DNA from: Ceraceosorus guamensis
Taxonomy: Eukaryota > Basidiomycota > Exobasidiomycetes > Ceraceosorales > Ceraceosoraceae
NCBI RefSeq assembly: GCF_003144195.1
Contig: NW_020290058.1
Span: forward strand, 38,743 to 102,742
Length of the DNA: 64,000 bases
Direction: 5' to 3'
Numbering within the stretch: the first letter of the stretch is position 1; the number at the start of each line of letters is the position of its first letter. The notes under the pieces are model-generated. The model was not told where the DNA came from, made no database searches, and was given only the letters and a program-made list of their open reading frames with translations. Below, piece by piece: positions 1 through 13,047 of the stretch. The position numbers and the translations under genes are program-made.

Positions 1-2
1 AG

Positions 3-1583
3 ATGGTGGTCAACGAGCTACGGCAACGCAAGGGCAAGAGTCGTGCGCAGGACTCCGAAAGCAACGAGTCTGGGGATCGCAATGGGTGGGCCACAGGGTG
101 TAAGTTGCTGCCGCTTTTCGATGAGTCAGCTGAGCGCCTGACTCAAGCCGACCCTGATCGCTTCGCAGCGGCCCCAGCGTCGCAGGCTATCGTCGCGACA
201 CGCAGTTCTGACGGCTTTGATGGACGAGGTCGTAGTGATTCGGACACACGAGCCATCGGACCCTCCGCATCTACCAGTGGCAGTGGCTGGGGCTCGATGC
301 TGGTCGAAGCCGGCGTCACAGCGGGTGGTCTCAGTGCCGCCGTCAGCGAGGAGAGCATGAAGAGTCTGAAATATTGTCTTCAATGGCTGCAGTACGCCAC
401 TGCGCATATCGAGCATCAAATCACGATCCTTCGCGACCTCATCGTCAAGCTCAACCACGGTGAACTAGAACTGTCCAATGCAGCTCTACAAAGCCTTGGG
501 CTAATCAAGGGCGACGTCGTTGGAACCATCCGCGGTGTTGTCGACGTTGTCGGCAAATATGCCGGAGGTGCGCTTCCTGAGCCCGCAAGACGGTCCGTAA
601 AGGCCTTTATTCTTAGCCTGCCAGCGCGATGGGCGACTGTCAATCGCGTTGGTGGACCTGTAGCAGTAGGCAATGGTGCGATGGGGTCACCTACTGGCGG
701 ATCATTTGGTGGTTCGCCTGCGTCTCCATCCTTTTCTGCTGCCCACATCAGCGGAGGCGACGCTGCCATGCAACACCAGCTGAGAACTACAAGCCCACAC
801 CGTGCCACCCAGGCTGCGGCTGCCAGACAACAGCAACAAATGCAGCAAGTCGCTACGCAGCAAGCAGCCAATCGAATCTTGACACTGGCAGTCGAGAGCT
901 TGGATGTCCTTCGCAGCGTCACCATCATCTTTGGCGAGTCATTGGATCGAGCTGATCTCTGGGTAGAGAGGCTCAGAGTGCTCGGTCTACAGAGAAAACG
1001 TGCTCACGAGCATGCGCTCGCCGAAGAGGCTGCTGCTCGTATCGACGTTGGCATGGGCGGCGCCCTCACGAGTGGTCGACACGCTGATTGGGAGAGTGCA
1101 CGAGGCATGTCTGGGCTGCGTGGAGCTAGTCCTGGCGCGGACAGCGTGGCGTCGATGACCACTTCCGCTTCAGGCTCAAAGCGCAGAAGAACGCGAGGCG
1201 ACCCGACTTCGACGAAGAGCCCCAGCCCATCCATGCGGGGCGCCAGCGACGATGAGGGTCAGCGAACAGAGACGGATAGCAGATCTGCCCGGGAAGGCGC
1301 AATGCGGAATCGCAGCAGGAGCAGAAGCAGAAGTGGTGCGGCCGCCACATTGCCCGCTTTTACGCCTGGAGCTTCTGGAGCTTCTTCTAGCGCTATCGCC
1401 TCACCCAACCACCATTCTTCAGGCGCTCATTCAGCGAGTCAGCGAAGAAAGAGAGGCAGCGCAAGACACTACTCGGCCAGAACCCCTTCGGCCAACAACA
1501 CGCCGGCTTTCGCTTTCAAGGAACTCGATTTGGTGAGCTGCTCGCGCAATCGCTCGAGCACTGTGATGAGCCGAAGTGGCTGA
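3..1583 (+). CDS. OPI1: Opi1-family transcriptional regulator (5' end uncertain)
   Basis: Opi1 proteins repress phospholipid (inositol/choline-responsive) genes and sense phosphatidic acid at the ER/nuclear membrane. The frame is open from base 3. Its first ATG directly follows an AG at the window edge, so it may be a true start or the edge of an exon continuing upstream. Residues about 120-205 hold the family block, including LKYCLQWLQYATAHIEHQI and the following helices ending near SLPARWATVNR. A second conserved helix lies near residues 290-330 (ILTLAVESLDVLRSVTIIFG). The rest is Ser/Gly/Gln-rich linker, and the tail has an RSRSRSRS stretch and basic clusters that could act as nuclear signals. 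The 3' end is also uncertain: a GTGAGC donor lies at about 1535, and another frame stays open past 1583. Family assignment is fairly firm; the exact ends are not. Confidence 0.78.
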   Translation: MVVNELRQRKGKSRAQDSESNESGDRNGWATGCKLLPLFDESAERLTQADPDRFAAAPASQAIVATRSSDGFDGRGRSDSDTRAIGPSASTSGSGWGSMLVEAGVTAGGLSAAVSEESMKSLKYCLQWLQYATAHIEHQITILRDLIVKLNHGELELSNAALQSLGLIKGDVVGTIRGVVDVVGKYAGGALPEPARRSVKAFILSLPARWATVNRVGGPVAVGNGAMGSPTGGSFGGSPASPSFSAAHISGGDAAMQHQLRTTSPHRATQAAAARQQQQMQQVATQQAANRILTLAVESLDVLRSVTIIFGESLDRADLWVERLRVLGLQRKRAHEHALAEEAAARIDVGMGGALTSGRHADWESARGMSGLRGASPGADSVASMTTSASGSKRRRTRGDPTSTKSPSPSMRGASDDEGQRTETDSRSAREGAMRNRSRSRSRSGAAATLPAFTPGASGASSSAIASPNHHSSGAHSASQRRKRGSARHYSARTPSANNTPAFAFKELDLVSCSRNRSSTVMSRSG

Positions 1584-3217
1584 CCTCGCATTGTTGCCCA
1601 ACCTCGCCTGACCAGCACGGCGGCGGCGCTGCTAAGAGGGGATGAGCTAAAAGTGTCGCGCTTGTCAATGGGATCTTCGCACCTTTTTGGACATTCTCGA
1701 GCCCCCACGGATACAGCTCGCAATTCCGAAGCTGCCCGATCAACCTGCTCTCGGCCCCTCAACTCAGTATTCGATATCCTTTGGCTTTCCTCTTTCACAT
1801 GTCGCACCATTTGGTGGACGTAAGACCAGAATTGTCGATGCATTTCTCACCCAGACCATCGTTCCGCGCCTCTTCATACTCCTATCATCATCTCAGACGC
1901 TCGCTTCATCTCTTCATCCCACGCACACTGTTCTTCGATTTGCAAACGCGGACGCGCGCGCGCGACACGCTCCTCACATTCGCTTCCTCCGGGCTCGGTC
2001 ATTACATCACACCACAGCAGACGAGCGAGGGTGGACTGCATCCTCTCCTTGCCCAGCGCCACTACCATCCTTGTCCACTATTTGTCGCTCATCAGAGAAG
2101 ACTTCTGTTCTCTCTTTGCAATCCTCACGAGTGTCAGCACGTCCGTCGCTTGTAGAGTTGCGGGCTTGCGTCGCGTTGACCTCTCGAGGTTGGAGGGCGT
2201 GGCGTGGCCGATGCAAGTCTGGAGCGTCGATGACGCAGGCGCGGTACGGAGCAACGAATGTCTAGTGATTCGTTGGACAAGCGTGTGCTAGTAAGGACGG
2301 CAGTCGGAGTGAGCTTCATCTCTCCGACGCCGGAAAAAGGAAAACGAGCCGTCACGCTCGAGCCGTGGGTGCATGGGCCTTTGAGAAGATGCGTCTATAC
2401 AGCGTCCGCGCGTGCGTGGTTCTTGCATCTATAGCCGCGCCGTGCGAGTGCAGGCTGCTGCATGGCAGGGCAGGCAGGCAGGCTTGATCCGCGCGGCTTT
2501 CCAGACCCATGCTGCAGGCTGCTCTGCTGTGCTCCGCTGTGTCGAGCGTGAAAAGAAGCCTTGAGCGGGTGCGCGGGTGCGGGTGCGGGTGCGGGTGCGG
2601 GTGCGGGTGCGGGTGCGCGGGTGCGCATGAATGAGCGTGCGGGGAAGCGTGTTCGCCTCGCCTCGATCGCTCGCGCGTCATGCGGCAATCAACCGGCCGG
2701 TGCAGGCGCTACAACAGGCTTGCGAACGAGCGAGGGTGGTGCATGCATATGAGTCAAGAGTGGAGACGAGCTTTTTGTTCGCGTCACGATACCAGTAGTA
2801 GTAGTGATTGAGGGCTGAGTGCGTGGATCTTCACTTCACGTACAGGATTCTTTCAGGGTCACGCAAGGCATGCATCACCACATCCACTTCTTTGCGGACT
2901 TTTGCCTCCCTTCGCGACTGCGAACTCGTTTGGGAACTCACTCGCTGCTAGAAATCGAACGTCCTTCGCTCATCGAGGCCAGGCCACGTAACAAGGGGTA
3001 ATCGATCGCCAGACTGTTGGGCGAATAGAGGCGAGGAAAATCTTCTTGGCAAGGCCAAGTGCCGCAAGCAAAGCTCACAAAGCTGGGACGGCTTCGCAAG
3101 TAAAAGGTGATCGATAGGCAACAGATACAGAAATTTTCGTTCACTTGGACTCTTTGCAAAGGCTCTGCCTCGCCTCTCTTCAACGGCACAAAGGACAGAT
3201 ATAGATAGGCCCCCAAC
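1584..3217. other. Intergenic region with no recognised gene
   Basis: No open frame here resembles a known family. The stretch holds a GGGTGC hexamer array near 2575-2616 and, just before 3218, the presumed 5' leader of the peroxin gene. A TGAGTCA heptamer occurs near 2750. Confidence 0.6.
2575..2616. repeat. (GGGTGC)7 hexamer microsatellite
   Basis: Seven perfect tandem GGGTGC units are flanked by imperfect GCGGGTGC copies from about 2565 to 2626. Regular GGG runs separated by three bases fit the G-quadruplex consensus on the + strand. It produces artefactual His-Pro and Gly-Ala repeat frames on the two strands, which I do not regard as genes. Confidence 0.9.
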
Positions 3218-5403
3218 ATGTCTGCCGGAAGCGTATCTGGTGACAGCTCCACCACCTCTCCTCGGCCCAAGACCGAAGGCAGACGCTCATCCTTCCTCGC
3301 AAAGCTGCGTTCCATCGACTTGTCCAACCCGGGTCAAGCCATGCAAGGGTACGCCATGGATGCCGTGCTGACGGGAGCGTTGGGAGCCATCACTACTGCG
3401 CCGCCTCGCTTGCCTGTTGCCAAGAACAAGGAACCTCTGGCATTGAGCACTGTGGCAATCAACATGCGCGTAAGTCTGTTTCCCGATGCGCCCCCTTCCG
3501 CAGGGTGATTCATTAAGAGTCTATGGATACAGGTGGTTGGCGCTGCCATTCCCCCCCCCCCCTCCGCCCTTTTGTCGCGGCACACCCTGCTCACACGATC
3601 CCCCTCTGCCCCGCGCCTCAGGCTTTCACTCAAAAATCTGGTCCCATCTTTTACTTTCAAGATGCCGTGGAGGCCACTTTGGTGTGGGATGATTGGGCAT
3701 GGACTACGATGTGGATGGCCATCTGGGCAGTAGTTGGTGAGTGATATCTGCGCGAAAAGACGTCGCGCCGATAGCAGGTGTTGGGTCACTCGTTGGAGAG
3801 GCGTACTCCGCAGCGCAACATGAGGGCCTTGAAATCTGTCCTAAACTAACACGGCGCTCGACGTCGTCCTATCATACCACAGCTCTGCATCCATTCCTGC
3901 TGCTCTGTGCTCCCACCGCCATCCTCTCGATCATCCTGATGCGAACATATGCGGTGCGATACCCATCAGGAGTAGCCGTTCCTCTCAACGTTGCAAGCTC
4001 TCAGCCCGCCTCGCAGACCATCGCATCTGGAGGTGGAGCAGCTGGCTTGGCCACACCCACTCCAGCCCAGAGCGTGGCTCATAGTCTGAGCAAGCCCACT
4101 AGCACCGCAGAGGGTGCAGTCAGAGATCCCGTCGTGCCCAACCCGCCACACGAAGGAGAGATCAGATACTATGAGAACTTGAGAGACATTCAGAACATGT
4201 GAGTGCGCAATAGTGTTTCCTGCCGCTTCGTCATGCTTGCTGAATTGACCGCTTGGCCATGCAACTCCACGCAGGATGAAGATGGTAACGGATATCTACG
4301 ATCTGGTCGCGCCCTCTGTAGGGTTCTTGAACTGGTCCTCCTACCCCAGATCTCTGTTGCTTCTGCAAATCTCGCTCGTCTTGACGGCCGTGCTGTTCGT
4401 CATTGGCCCTTTTGTGCCACTGCGCCCAATCTTGCTCGTGGTGGGCGAGCTGGCTTTCTTGGCCAACCATCCCTGGGTGAAGCCCGCCGTGCAAGGTCTT
4501 TCTCGCGCCATTGATGAGGAGAGAAAGCAAAATCCCAAGGGCTTGACGAACAGACAATTGAAAAAGATGGAGAAGCGCAACAGGGAAATGATGAGAAGAT
4601 TGCAGATCTGGTACGATGAGGATCGACTGGATGACCAGGTTTGGGAGCGAGGATGGCGAGACGTTGAAATGTTCGAGTGAGTCTGAACATGTTTCGTGGC
4701 CTCATTTGTGAAAGTTTGTCGCTGAATGAGCGACGTTGTTCTCAGAAATGAGCGTTACATCTCTCCAACAGCCGTTCGTAGCGGACAGACGCCGGGCTGG
4801 TCAGTGCACAACTTGCAGTATGGAGAGAGAAAATCTTTCACGAAGGCCAAAGACGGGTGGTCAGCTTCAGAGCTTGAAGTGAGCAACTTTGGAACGGAAA
4901 TCAGCAGGCAGGTGGCCATGAGCTTGGAAGAGGGGTGGGAGTGGGTGAAAGGCGACGAATGGCGCATTGATTGGATCGGCGAGTGGTCCGATGCCGGAGT
5001 AGATGAAGGTGAGAAGTGCGGAGCTGTCTTAGATTCGATGCTTTGTTAGAATAAGACGCAAGCTTACTCAGACGCTGCTTGCTACCGGCACGATGTCGAC
5101 GCAGAGGGTTACGTCTACACCAACAACTCCTGGCTGAAGCCGTCTCCCTATCCTTACGGTCATGCCGGCCAGTCCATCTCTCCACCGCCGTCTCGCTTGC
5201 GTCAAGCTTCACGAGCCGCTTCCATAGCCGGATCAGCATTGTCCGATGCTGGCTCAGATTCTGATGATTCGGTCCTGTCATTCGAGAGTGACGAGACGGA
5301 AAAGGTCAAGAAGGAGGGCAAGAGCGCCAGCGCCAGTCGCATGGCTGTAACTAGGCGCAGGAGATGGCTCAAGAGAGCCGTGAGGGTGCAGCCCGCTGCG
5401 TAA
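3218..5403 (+). CDS. Pex24/Pex30-type peroxisomal membrane protein with dysferlin domain
   Basis: Six exons: 3218-3469, 3622-3736, 3883-4198, 4275-4676, 4746-5008, 5072-5403; about 559 aa. Members of this family (yeast Pex28-Pex32, Pex23/24 of other fungi) sit in the ER and peroxisome membranes and control peroxisome number, size and ER contact. Seen here are hydrophobic segments at residues about 112-125 (TTMWMAIWAVV) and 124-145 (HPFLLLCAPTAILSIILMR), a hairpin-like pair near residues 250-285 (SLLLLQISLVLTAVLFVIG, then RPILLVVGELAFLANHPW), and a C-terminal dysferlin-type module with GWSVHNLQYG, EWRIDWIGEWSD and EGYVYTNNSWLKP. The tail is Ser/Asp-rich and ends very basic (RRRRWLKR). Intron 1 contains a run of 12 C. 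Splice phases all agree. Which paralogue it matches cannot be decided by eye. Confidence 0.88.
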
Positions 5404-6765
5404 AGCACATTTGTGACCTCTCAATCCAAATTTCTCGTCTTGCGATGCGCTCATCCCCATCGCCACGCAGCCTACATCGATTCCGTGGGCGATACAAGGA
5501 AACGTACCAGCTTGTGCTGCTGTAGAATGGACTGCATCGAAAGTTCCGAACGACGTTCAAGCAACGGCAATCTAATAGCGAAGTGCGTCGACTGCGTCGC
5601 GCATTGCGAAGAAATCTGTTTTTGCTGCCTAAATCGGGACTCTCGATAGTCTAGTACTCCCGATTGATGGGCTTTTCTCGCGTGCGTCACTACGAATGTT
5701 ACTGGGCTGGTCCGACGCGTGGCCCCTTAGAGCGCGTGTGAGCATGTGCGCGGTTGGGCCATCAGCATTTTCGCGTGTTAACGACGTACGCGCGCGAATG
5801 ACTCGGATCGACCGTTTCTGACCGCGGGATCGCAGCGCGAAACAGCTCAGCTTGCACCTGTTCAGGATGAAAGCAGGAAAGAGGACTGATTTCCGGAGCT
5901 GATCGTGGGGGGGGTGTCCCCGAAAGGCGGTTCGGATGGCATCTTGCCTTGCCAAAACATGAAGGGAGAGTATAGGGAAGGAATTGTGCGGCCCTGCGCA
6001 GAGATCAAAAGCGCAATTTGGTCATGCAAGCATCGCGCCCCAAAATCCAGCTCCAACACGGAGGAGCATCTCGCTTGCTCTTCTTTGCTGGATCGAGACG
6101 ACGACATTTGGCACTGACTGGACTGATGGTCGAGCCACCGTCGAGGCAAATGTCCCTGAACATCGTCGTTTGGTCCCCGTAATCGCACGACCCTTTCTTC
6201 CAAGGTCGCGCGCGCCTTGCTGGACAACAAACGCTCACGCAAGATCCGACCCCCGAGCACACATGCAAAGCACGTCCACTCCCCATGCGGTACGCCAAGT
6301 CACCGAAGTGTGGCATGGCCTTGCTAGTCTCGCGCTTCGTTCTCGGTGTCAATCCCGTCATACCGCTGACGGAGCGATTGGCCAACAAACTTAGGAGGCG
6401 AGCCTTATCCAGCCAGACTCAGCGTGCTCCAGGTCCCAGAACAGAATCACTGACATTGAACTTGATGACACTTTCCTGCTCTGGTCGGGTCATTGAGCTG
6501 CAACTCTGCCCACTGATCGGTCAATGCAGCGGCAATGACGCGCAGATCAAGGCGATCCGGTCAGAGACACAGGTGAGGCCCTCGACGTGCAAGCGCAGCC
6601 ATTCGGAGGGTCAACAAAGCGTGTTGCATAGTGTCATGCGTAATGTGCGACAGCTCATCTTCTAAGCCAACAAGATGTTACAGGTCCGAGTGCTGACAAG
6701 AAAAGTCGACATTCGCGTGATGGAAGACGTGATGGGAGTGATAACATGCAGTGAAGCCGAGTAGA
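5404..6765. other. Intergenic region with no recognised gene
   Basis: The stretch lies between the 3' end of the peroxin gene and the 3' end of the ubiquitin-eL40 gene, so it is convergent. Open frames here are below 140 codons, overlap on both strands and resemble nothing I know. Confidence 0.55.
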
Positions 6766-8359
<1,594 letters not shown>

Positions 8360-9469
8360 ATGGCATCTCACAACATTTCCAAAAAGAGAAAGGTGCGCAT
8401 AAGTCGAGGATGCAGCATTGGATGGGACGTGTTGAGCAGGATTGCTGGAGGCACCGACCTGCACCAGTCCTTCCTAAGGGGCGGGGGAGTTGGCGGACAA
8501 TGTCTGGCTACGAACGAGCACTTGGCGAATTCTTGGGCCTTGTCTGCCACCCTATCTGCGTGAAGGGGAACCCATCGCTGATGCCATGCCTCCGACTTCC
8601 TCCACTTGCAGTTCGTAGCGGACGGTGTCTTCGCCGCTGAGCTCGGCGAGTTCTTCACTCGCGAGCTTTCCGAGGAGGGTTACTCTGGCTGCGAAGTCCG
8701 CGTCACCCACGCCAGAACCGAGATCATCATTCGCGCCACCCACACTCAAGAGGTTCTTGGAGACAAGGGTCGCCGCATCCGCGAATTGACCGCCCTGGTT
8801 CAAAAGAGGTTCAAGTTCCCCGAAAACTCCCTCGAGCTCTACGCCGAGAAGGTCCAGAACCGTGGACTGCACGCTGTCGCTCAGTGCGAGAGCTTGCGCT
8901 ACAAGCTTCTTGGCGGTCTCGCTGTGCGTCGTGCCGCTTACGGTGTCCTTCGATTCGTCATGGAGTCCGGCGCAAAGGGTTGCGAGGTCATTGTGTCTGG
9001 AAAGCTCCGCGCTGCTCGTGCCAAGAGCATGAAGTTCACCGACGGTTTCATGATCCACTCTGGTCAGCCCGTACGTGACTTCGTCGACGAGGCCGTTCGC
9101 CACGTCTTGATGAAGCAAGGTGTGCTTGGTATCAAGGTCAAGATGTGAGTAGCTTGCCACATCGCTGGTCTTCTCGGGCTTGGGGAGCAGCCACATGCAT
9201 TCGCACTTGGCATTGCTGCCCGATCTCACGCTAACCCGTACGTTCTTGTGTCGTGCCCCAGCATGCACGGCTGGGACCCCGAAGGAAAGGCCGGAAAGCC
9301 GTTCCCTCTGCCCGATGCAGTCACCATCCTGGAGCCGAAGGAGGAAGCGCCCATCACTCAGCCAATTTCCGAGAGCCGTTTGCCTCAACAGCCCCAACCT
9401 GCTGCCGAGCTCGCTCCCGTCGCCGAAGGATCTGCCCCAGAGGCTCCTGCTCAAGCTGGCGCCTACTAA
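8360..9469 (+). CDS. RPS3: 40S ribosomal protein uS3
   Basis: Three exons: 8360-8392, 8612-9144, 9262-9469; 257 aa. uS3 sits at the mRNA entry site of the small subunit and takes part in ribosome-associated quality control. The first exon encodes only [11 protein letters not shown]. Exon 2 holds the KH domain with the [10 protein letters not shown] loop (the GXXG-type RNA-binding motif) and the C-terminal uS3 fold ([34 protein letters not shown]). Exon 3 starts at [10 protein letters not shown], equivalent to the conserved IM..WDP motif, and ends in a Pro/Ala/Glu-rich tail. Intron 1 (219 nt) is long for this window. The gene is convergent with eL32. Confidence 0.96.
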
Positions 9470-10133
9470 GCAGCCTCGCTGTTTAGCCGCACCACGAACG
9501 ATGTCAATCTGACCCTTTGAATCGATTACATGGCCTTCGAGCCTCTTCTCCCCTTGGGTCCGTGTCGCCCTCTCGCCTACCCTCACAAATGATCCACACA
9601 TCCACCTTGCCACTTCGATCAGCCTAGTCGCGTCGGACGACTTGGCATGTACTTGTTCACCGCACCACATTGTGCAATCTACAGAAAAGCCCAATGGGCA
9701 TCCCACGACTCTTGCCCACCTGCTCAAATTCGTGCGCGTCTCGGCGATGTCATCTGAGACGACCTCGTTGGGATCGCAGCTTGCTGCGAGACTATGCCCT
9801 GATTGTCTCATTCTCAGTGCGCCTGAAAACTAAGATCAATACAATGGAGACCAGCGCACACGGCTCGCTCTCTCCTGTATTACCAGCATTGGCCACAGCG
9901 ACACATGCTCGACGTGCTTACGAGGTCGCAGATCATCTGCCAGCACACTCCTGTGGCAGACCAGAATGTCGGTGAGTTGATGTGCATTGGTTTACATGAT
10001 AGTCAAGCTGCTACGTGGTAGCTCATGATGCGTGGTGTAAAAGATTTTGAGATGAGTGGCCATCGACGGTAGATGCATCGCCAATGACCACCCAACAATG
10101 TGACGAGAGAGCGGACGAACACAAGAAGTACCC
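9470..10133. other. Convergent spacer between uS3 and eL32
   Basis: These 664 bases lie between two gene 3' ends and should hold both 3' UTRs and termination signals. No coding frame or RNA gene was recognised. Confidence 0.55.
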
Positions 10134-10860
10134 TTATGCCTCCTCAGAGCGGACCTTGGCTCCAGCGTTGGTGACCTTCACACCGAGGATCTTAGCCCTG
10201 AGAGATGAAGCAAGCGGGGCGATTAGCGGACACTCATCAATCGCGACACTCGCACATCAAAGATGAGCCCAATCGTCGCCTGACTTCTTGCGCATGCTTC
10301 CCAGATTGTATGTGCAAAGCTTTCCATCTAACCCTCTTCAACTCCAATCACGCCGTCTCGATAAGCGCGCTGCGCACTCACTTCTCAAGGATGTCGAGAC
10401 GCTTACGGCTAGAAACGTTGTGGGCGATCTCGGCTGCAAAAGAAGCGTTGTGCCTGATTGAGTGCGAGAGATATGGTGGGGTCAGTCCATAGACTTTTCT
10501 TTTGTCGAGCAGCGCCGAGATTGTGACGTCCTGCGGCATACGCGCTCATCCAGGCGACTGCGGCTGCTAGCTAAGCCTATTCTCCCCCTCGCCCCCAACT
10601 CACATCAAGAGCAGGTCAACATCTCTAGGGTTGTGGACCAGGAATCGGCGGTAACCGTTGGGCAACAGGTGACGAGTCTTCTTGTTGCTGCCGTAACCGA
10701 TCTTGGGTTGAGGAGCCGTACCACGGAAGCGTCTACGGGTAGCGCTGTCAATACCTCTCTGATGGCGGTGAGAGGTGCCAACTCGCTTGTAGCGGTCACT
10801 GTGGTGACGCTTGAAGGACTTCGTCCTCTTCTTGACGATGGGAATCTTTGTGGCGGCCAT
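10134..10860 (-). CDS. RPL32: 60S ribosomal protein eL32
   Basis: Three exons on the minus strand: 10604-10860, 10382-10453, 10134-10197; 130 aa, normal for the family. Exon 1 begins [20 protein letters not shown] and carries the conserved [20 protein letters not shown] and [14 protein letters not shown] motifs. Exon 2 supplies [19 protein letters not shown] and exon 3 ends AKVRSEEA. All splice phases agree (2, 2). Introns are 150 and 184 nt, about twice the usual length in this window, as in the other ribosomal protein genes here. A CCAG lies about 5 bases upstream of the ATG, so a 5'-UTR intron may exist. The gene is divergent from uL13 and convergent with uS3. Confidence 0.96.
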
Positions 10861-12205
10861 CTTGACTGGAATGGGAGGAGGCAGACATGGGTCAGCCTAG
10901 CGCGCAACCGACATACCGACAGTGACCTTCGCGAACCGAGCGACGCGCAAAGTAGCTGCTCCCGTGGACTGCTCTAATCCTGCCCCCCCCCCCGCGAGTC
11001 AGCCCGCGCACCGCACAAATATGCTACATCTCCTGTGCACCCCCCTTATCGAGATGTCTACTCTATGCTGATGAGTGTTCATCATAAAGTTTTACGCCGC
11101 TTCACGCAGTGCGGCGCTTCACGCAGTGCGGGGATTGCGTATCGTGATGGGTGCAGGCCTCCTCTTTCCCTGCGAGCATGTGCAGCGTTCCTGACCCAGC
11201 AGCTGACCACTTCGCTCGTACTCCAGAGGGGGACATGCCTGTTGTGACGTGGCGCAGATGCGGTAACGATCATTTGTACTTACAGTGTCGATGAGAGATG
11301 TGTGTGGTGTGGTGATCGTCCAGAACGATGGGCTGCGAATGTTTGGACACGATGCGGTGAGACGGAGAGGCGAAGTTCTGTTGGCCTGAATCTGACCTCG
11401 GCCGAGAGCAAGCTCTTTAGCTGCACGCCGCCCTCAGTTCTCGATTCCCCTCAGCGCGGCTGGCCAAGAGCTGCGGCCGCTCCTGTGAGTCGCGGCGCAT
11501 GATCAGTGCTCTTTTCCCGCGCGAGTACTGGGTCTCGCGCAGGCGCGGCGCGCGCATTTTCGCTCGCGTGGCACAGGATCACATCTGGGGCTTGCGTCGC
11601 GCCAGAGCTGAGAAGACGTCGGTCGCACTGACAACGCTTTGTCGTTTGAGCGAGCACGCCGAACCAGCGTCCAGTCGACTCACCTTCTCTTCCCAATACA
11701 TCCTCAAGACAACATTCAAATACACCCCAATCGTCCTATCTTCGGTTAGTATTTTCTACAAATCTCATCGCGGTATTCGCAAGGGCAGCGGAGTTTTCTG
11801 CTTGTACCTTTCGAGCAGGCCATTCTTCCGCTACAGGCTCGACAATCTGGCGATTGGTCGGAGCGCTCGCCCAGGACTATTGGCGGAGAAAGGAGGGAAG
11901 AAAGGTGGAGATGTGGCTAGCCAGGCTCGCGCAGAGGTGTTCGAATGCTTGCAGTGCCGTGCTACAGCTGCGGGAGGGTGCTCAGAGATGGCGCTGGGTA
12001 TGAGCACGACTTGGGCAATTTCTCTGCTGCGAGATGGAGAGCAGCCTGGCGAGGGAGAGGCAGAAACCCAAATGAAGGTCCGCGAGCATCACAGGCCGTT
12101 GGCGCCCCGAGTTCCGTGTAAAGAATTGGCAAGCGCTTGGTCAATCTTGGCGTGGAGGAGCGAAGCTGACTCCATTTACCTTACGCCTTTGCGCTCTGTT
12201 CAGCA
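10861..12205. promoter_or_regulatory. Divergent intergenic space between eL32 and uL13
   Basis: These 1345 bases hold the promoters of two ribosomal protein genes. They include a run of about 11 C near 10982 and a perfect 17-bp tandem duplication at 11098-11131. A long open frame over 11499-12368 on the + strand overlaps the true start of uL13 in another frame and is Arg/Ser-rich without family features, so I treat it as chance. Confidence 0.45.
11098..11131. repeat. 17-bp tandem duplication
   Basis: The unit CGCTTCACGCAGTGCGG occurs twice head to tail at 11098-11114 and 11115-11131 without mismatch. It lies in the shared upstream region of eL32 and uL13, so it could duplicate a protein-binding site or be simple slippage. 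Confidence 0.85.
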
Positions 12206-13047
12206 ATGGCGAGCTTCAGCAACAAGCCGGTCGTCGTTGACGCCAAGGGTCACCTTCTTGGTCGCTTGGCTAGCACTCTCGCCAAGCAGGCTCTATCTGG
12301 ACAAAAAGTCGTTGTCGTTCGATGCGAGGAGATCAACGTCAGCGGTAGCTTTTTCAGAAACAAGGTGAGTATCGATGACCATCGACTGGAACACAAGGCT
12401 GGGTGTGTAAAGCCGGCGGTCGCTAGTCGGAGACCACGATCAGCCTGAGATTGGTAGATATGCCACTTTCAGACGCGACGGGCGAAAGGCAGTCGCCGGC
12501 TCACTGCTACTGGCGGCTATCCATCACTTTTGGTGCTACTGATGTCCCCAAATCAAACGTTCCGCTGACCGACACTCCTCTCGATCTGCAGCTGAAGTAC
12601 GGGGCGTACCTGCACAGAAGACACTTGACCAACCCGACGAGGTCTGGTCCCTTCCACGAGCGTGCACCTTCTCGCATCCTCTACAAGGCCATCCGCGGAA
12701 TGGTCCCCCACAAGACTCAGCGTGGTGCCAAGGCTTTGGAGCGCTTGAAGTTGTTCGAGGGTGTCCCTCCTCCTTACGACCGCACCAAGCGCCTGGTGAT
12801 TCCCGGTGCGCTGCGAGTGCTCCGCTTGAAGCAAGGCCGCAAATTCGCAACCATCAAGCGTCTCAGCTCAGAGTTTGGATGGAAGTACGCAGACGTCATC
12901 GACAAGCTGGAGGCCAAGCGCAAGGTCAAGGGTCAGGCTTACCATGCACGCAAGGTTGCACTTACCAAGAAGAAGGCAAGCGCTGCCACCAACGCGGGTG
13001 AGGCTCTCAAGCCCGTCAACGAGAAGCTGGCCGTGTACGGCCTGTAA
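12206..13047 (+). CDS. RPL16: 60S ribosomal protein uL13 (L13a/L16)
   Basis: Two exons: 12206-12364 and 12592-13047; 204 aa. uL13 is a core protein of the large subunit. Exon 1 encodes [20 protein letters not shown] and [12 protein letters not shown], the family's N-terminal block. Exon 2 continues [40 protein letters not shown] and GVPPPYD, then a basic C-terminal helix ([20 protein letters not shown]). Both splice sites fall between codons. The single intron is 227 nt. The reading frame is unambiguous across the junction. It is the right-hand partner of a divergent pair with eL32. Confidence 0.96.

Noticed and set aside
8552-9811. 419-codon open frame on the minus strand
   Set aside because: It is antisense to the highly expressed uS3 gene. 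Strong codon bias in ribosomal protein genes removes stops from the mirror frame; no family features.
11499-12368. 289-codon open frame on the + strand ahead of uL13
   Set aside because: It overlaps the uL13 start in another frame, is Arg/Ser-rich and resembles no family. It could include untranslated leader of uL13.
12365-12591. Possible intronic C/D snoRNA in the uL13 intron and other long ribosomal protein introns
   Set aside because: CGATGACC and CTGA elements occur but without a proper box C (RTGATGA) and terminal stem pairing; none of the long introns showed a convincing pair of boxes.
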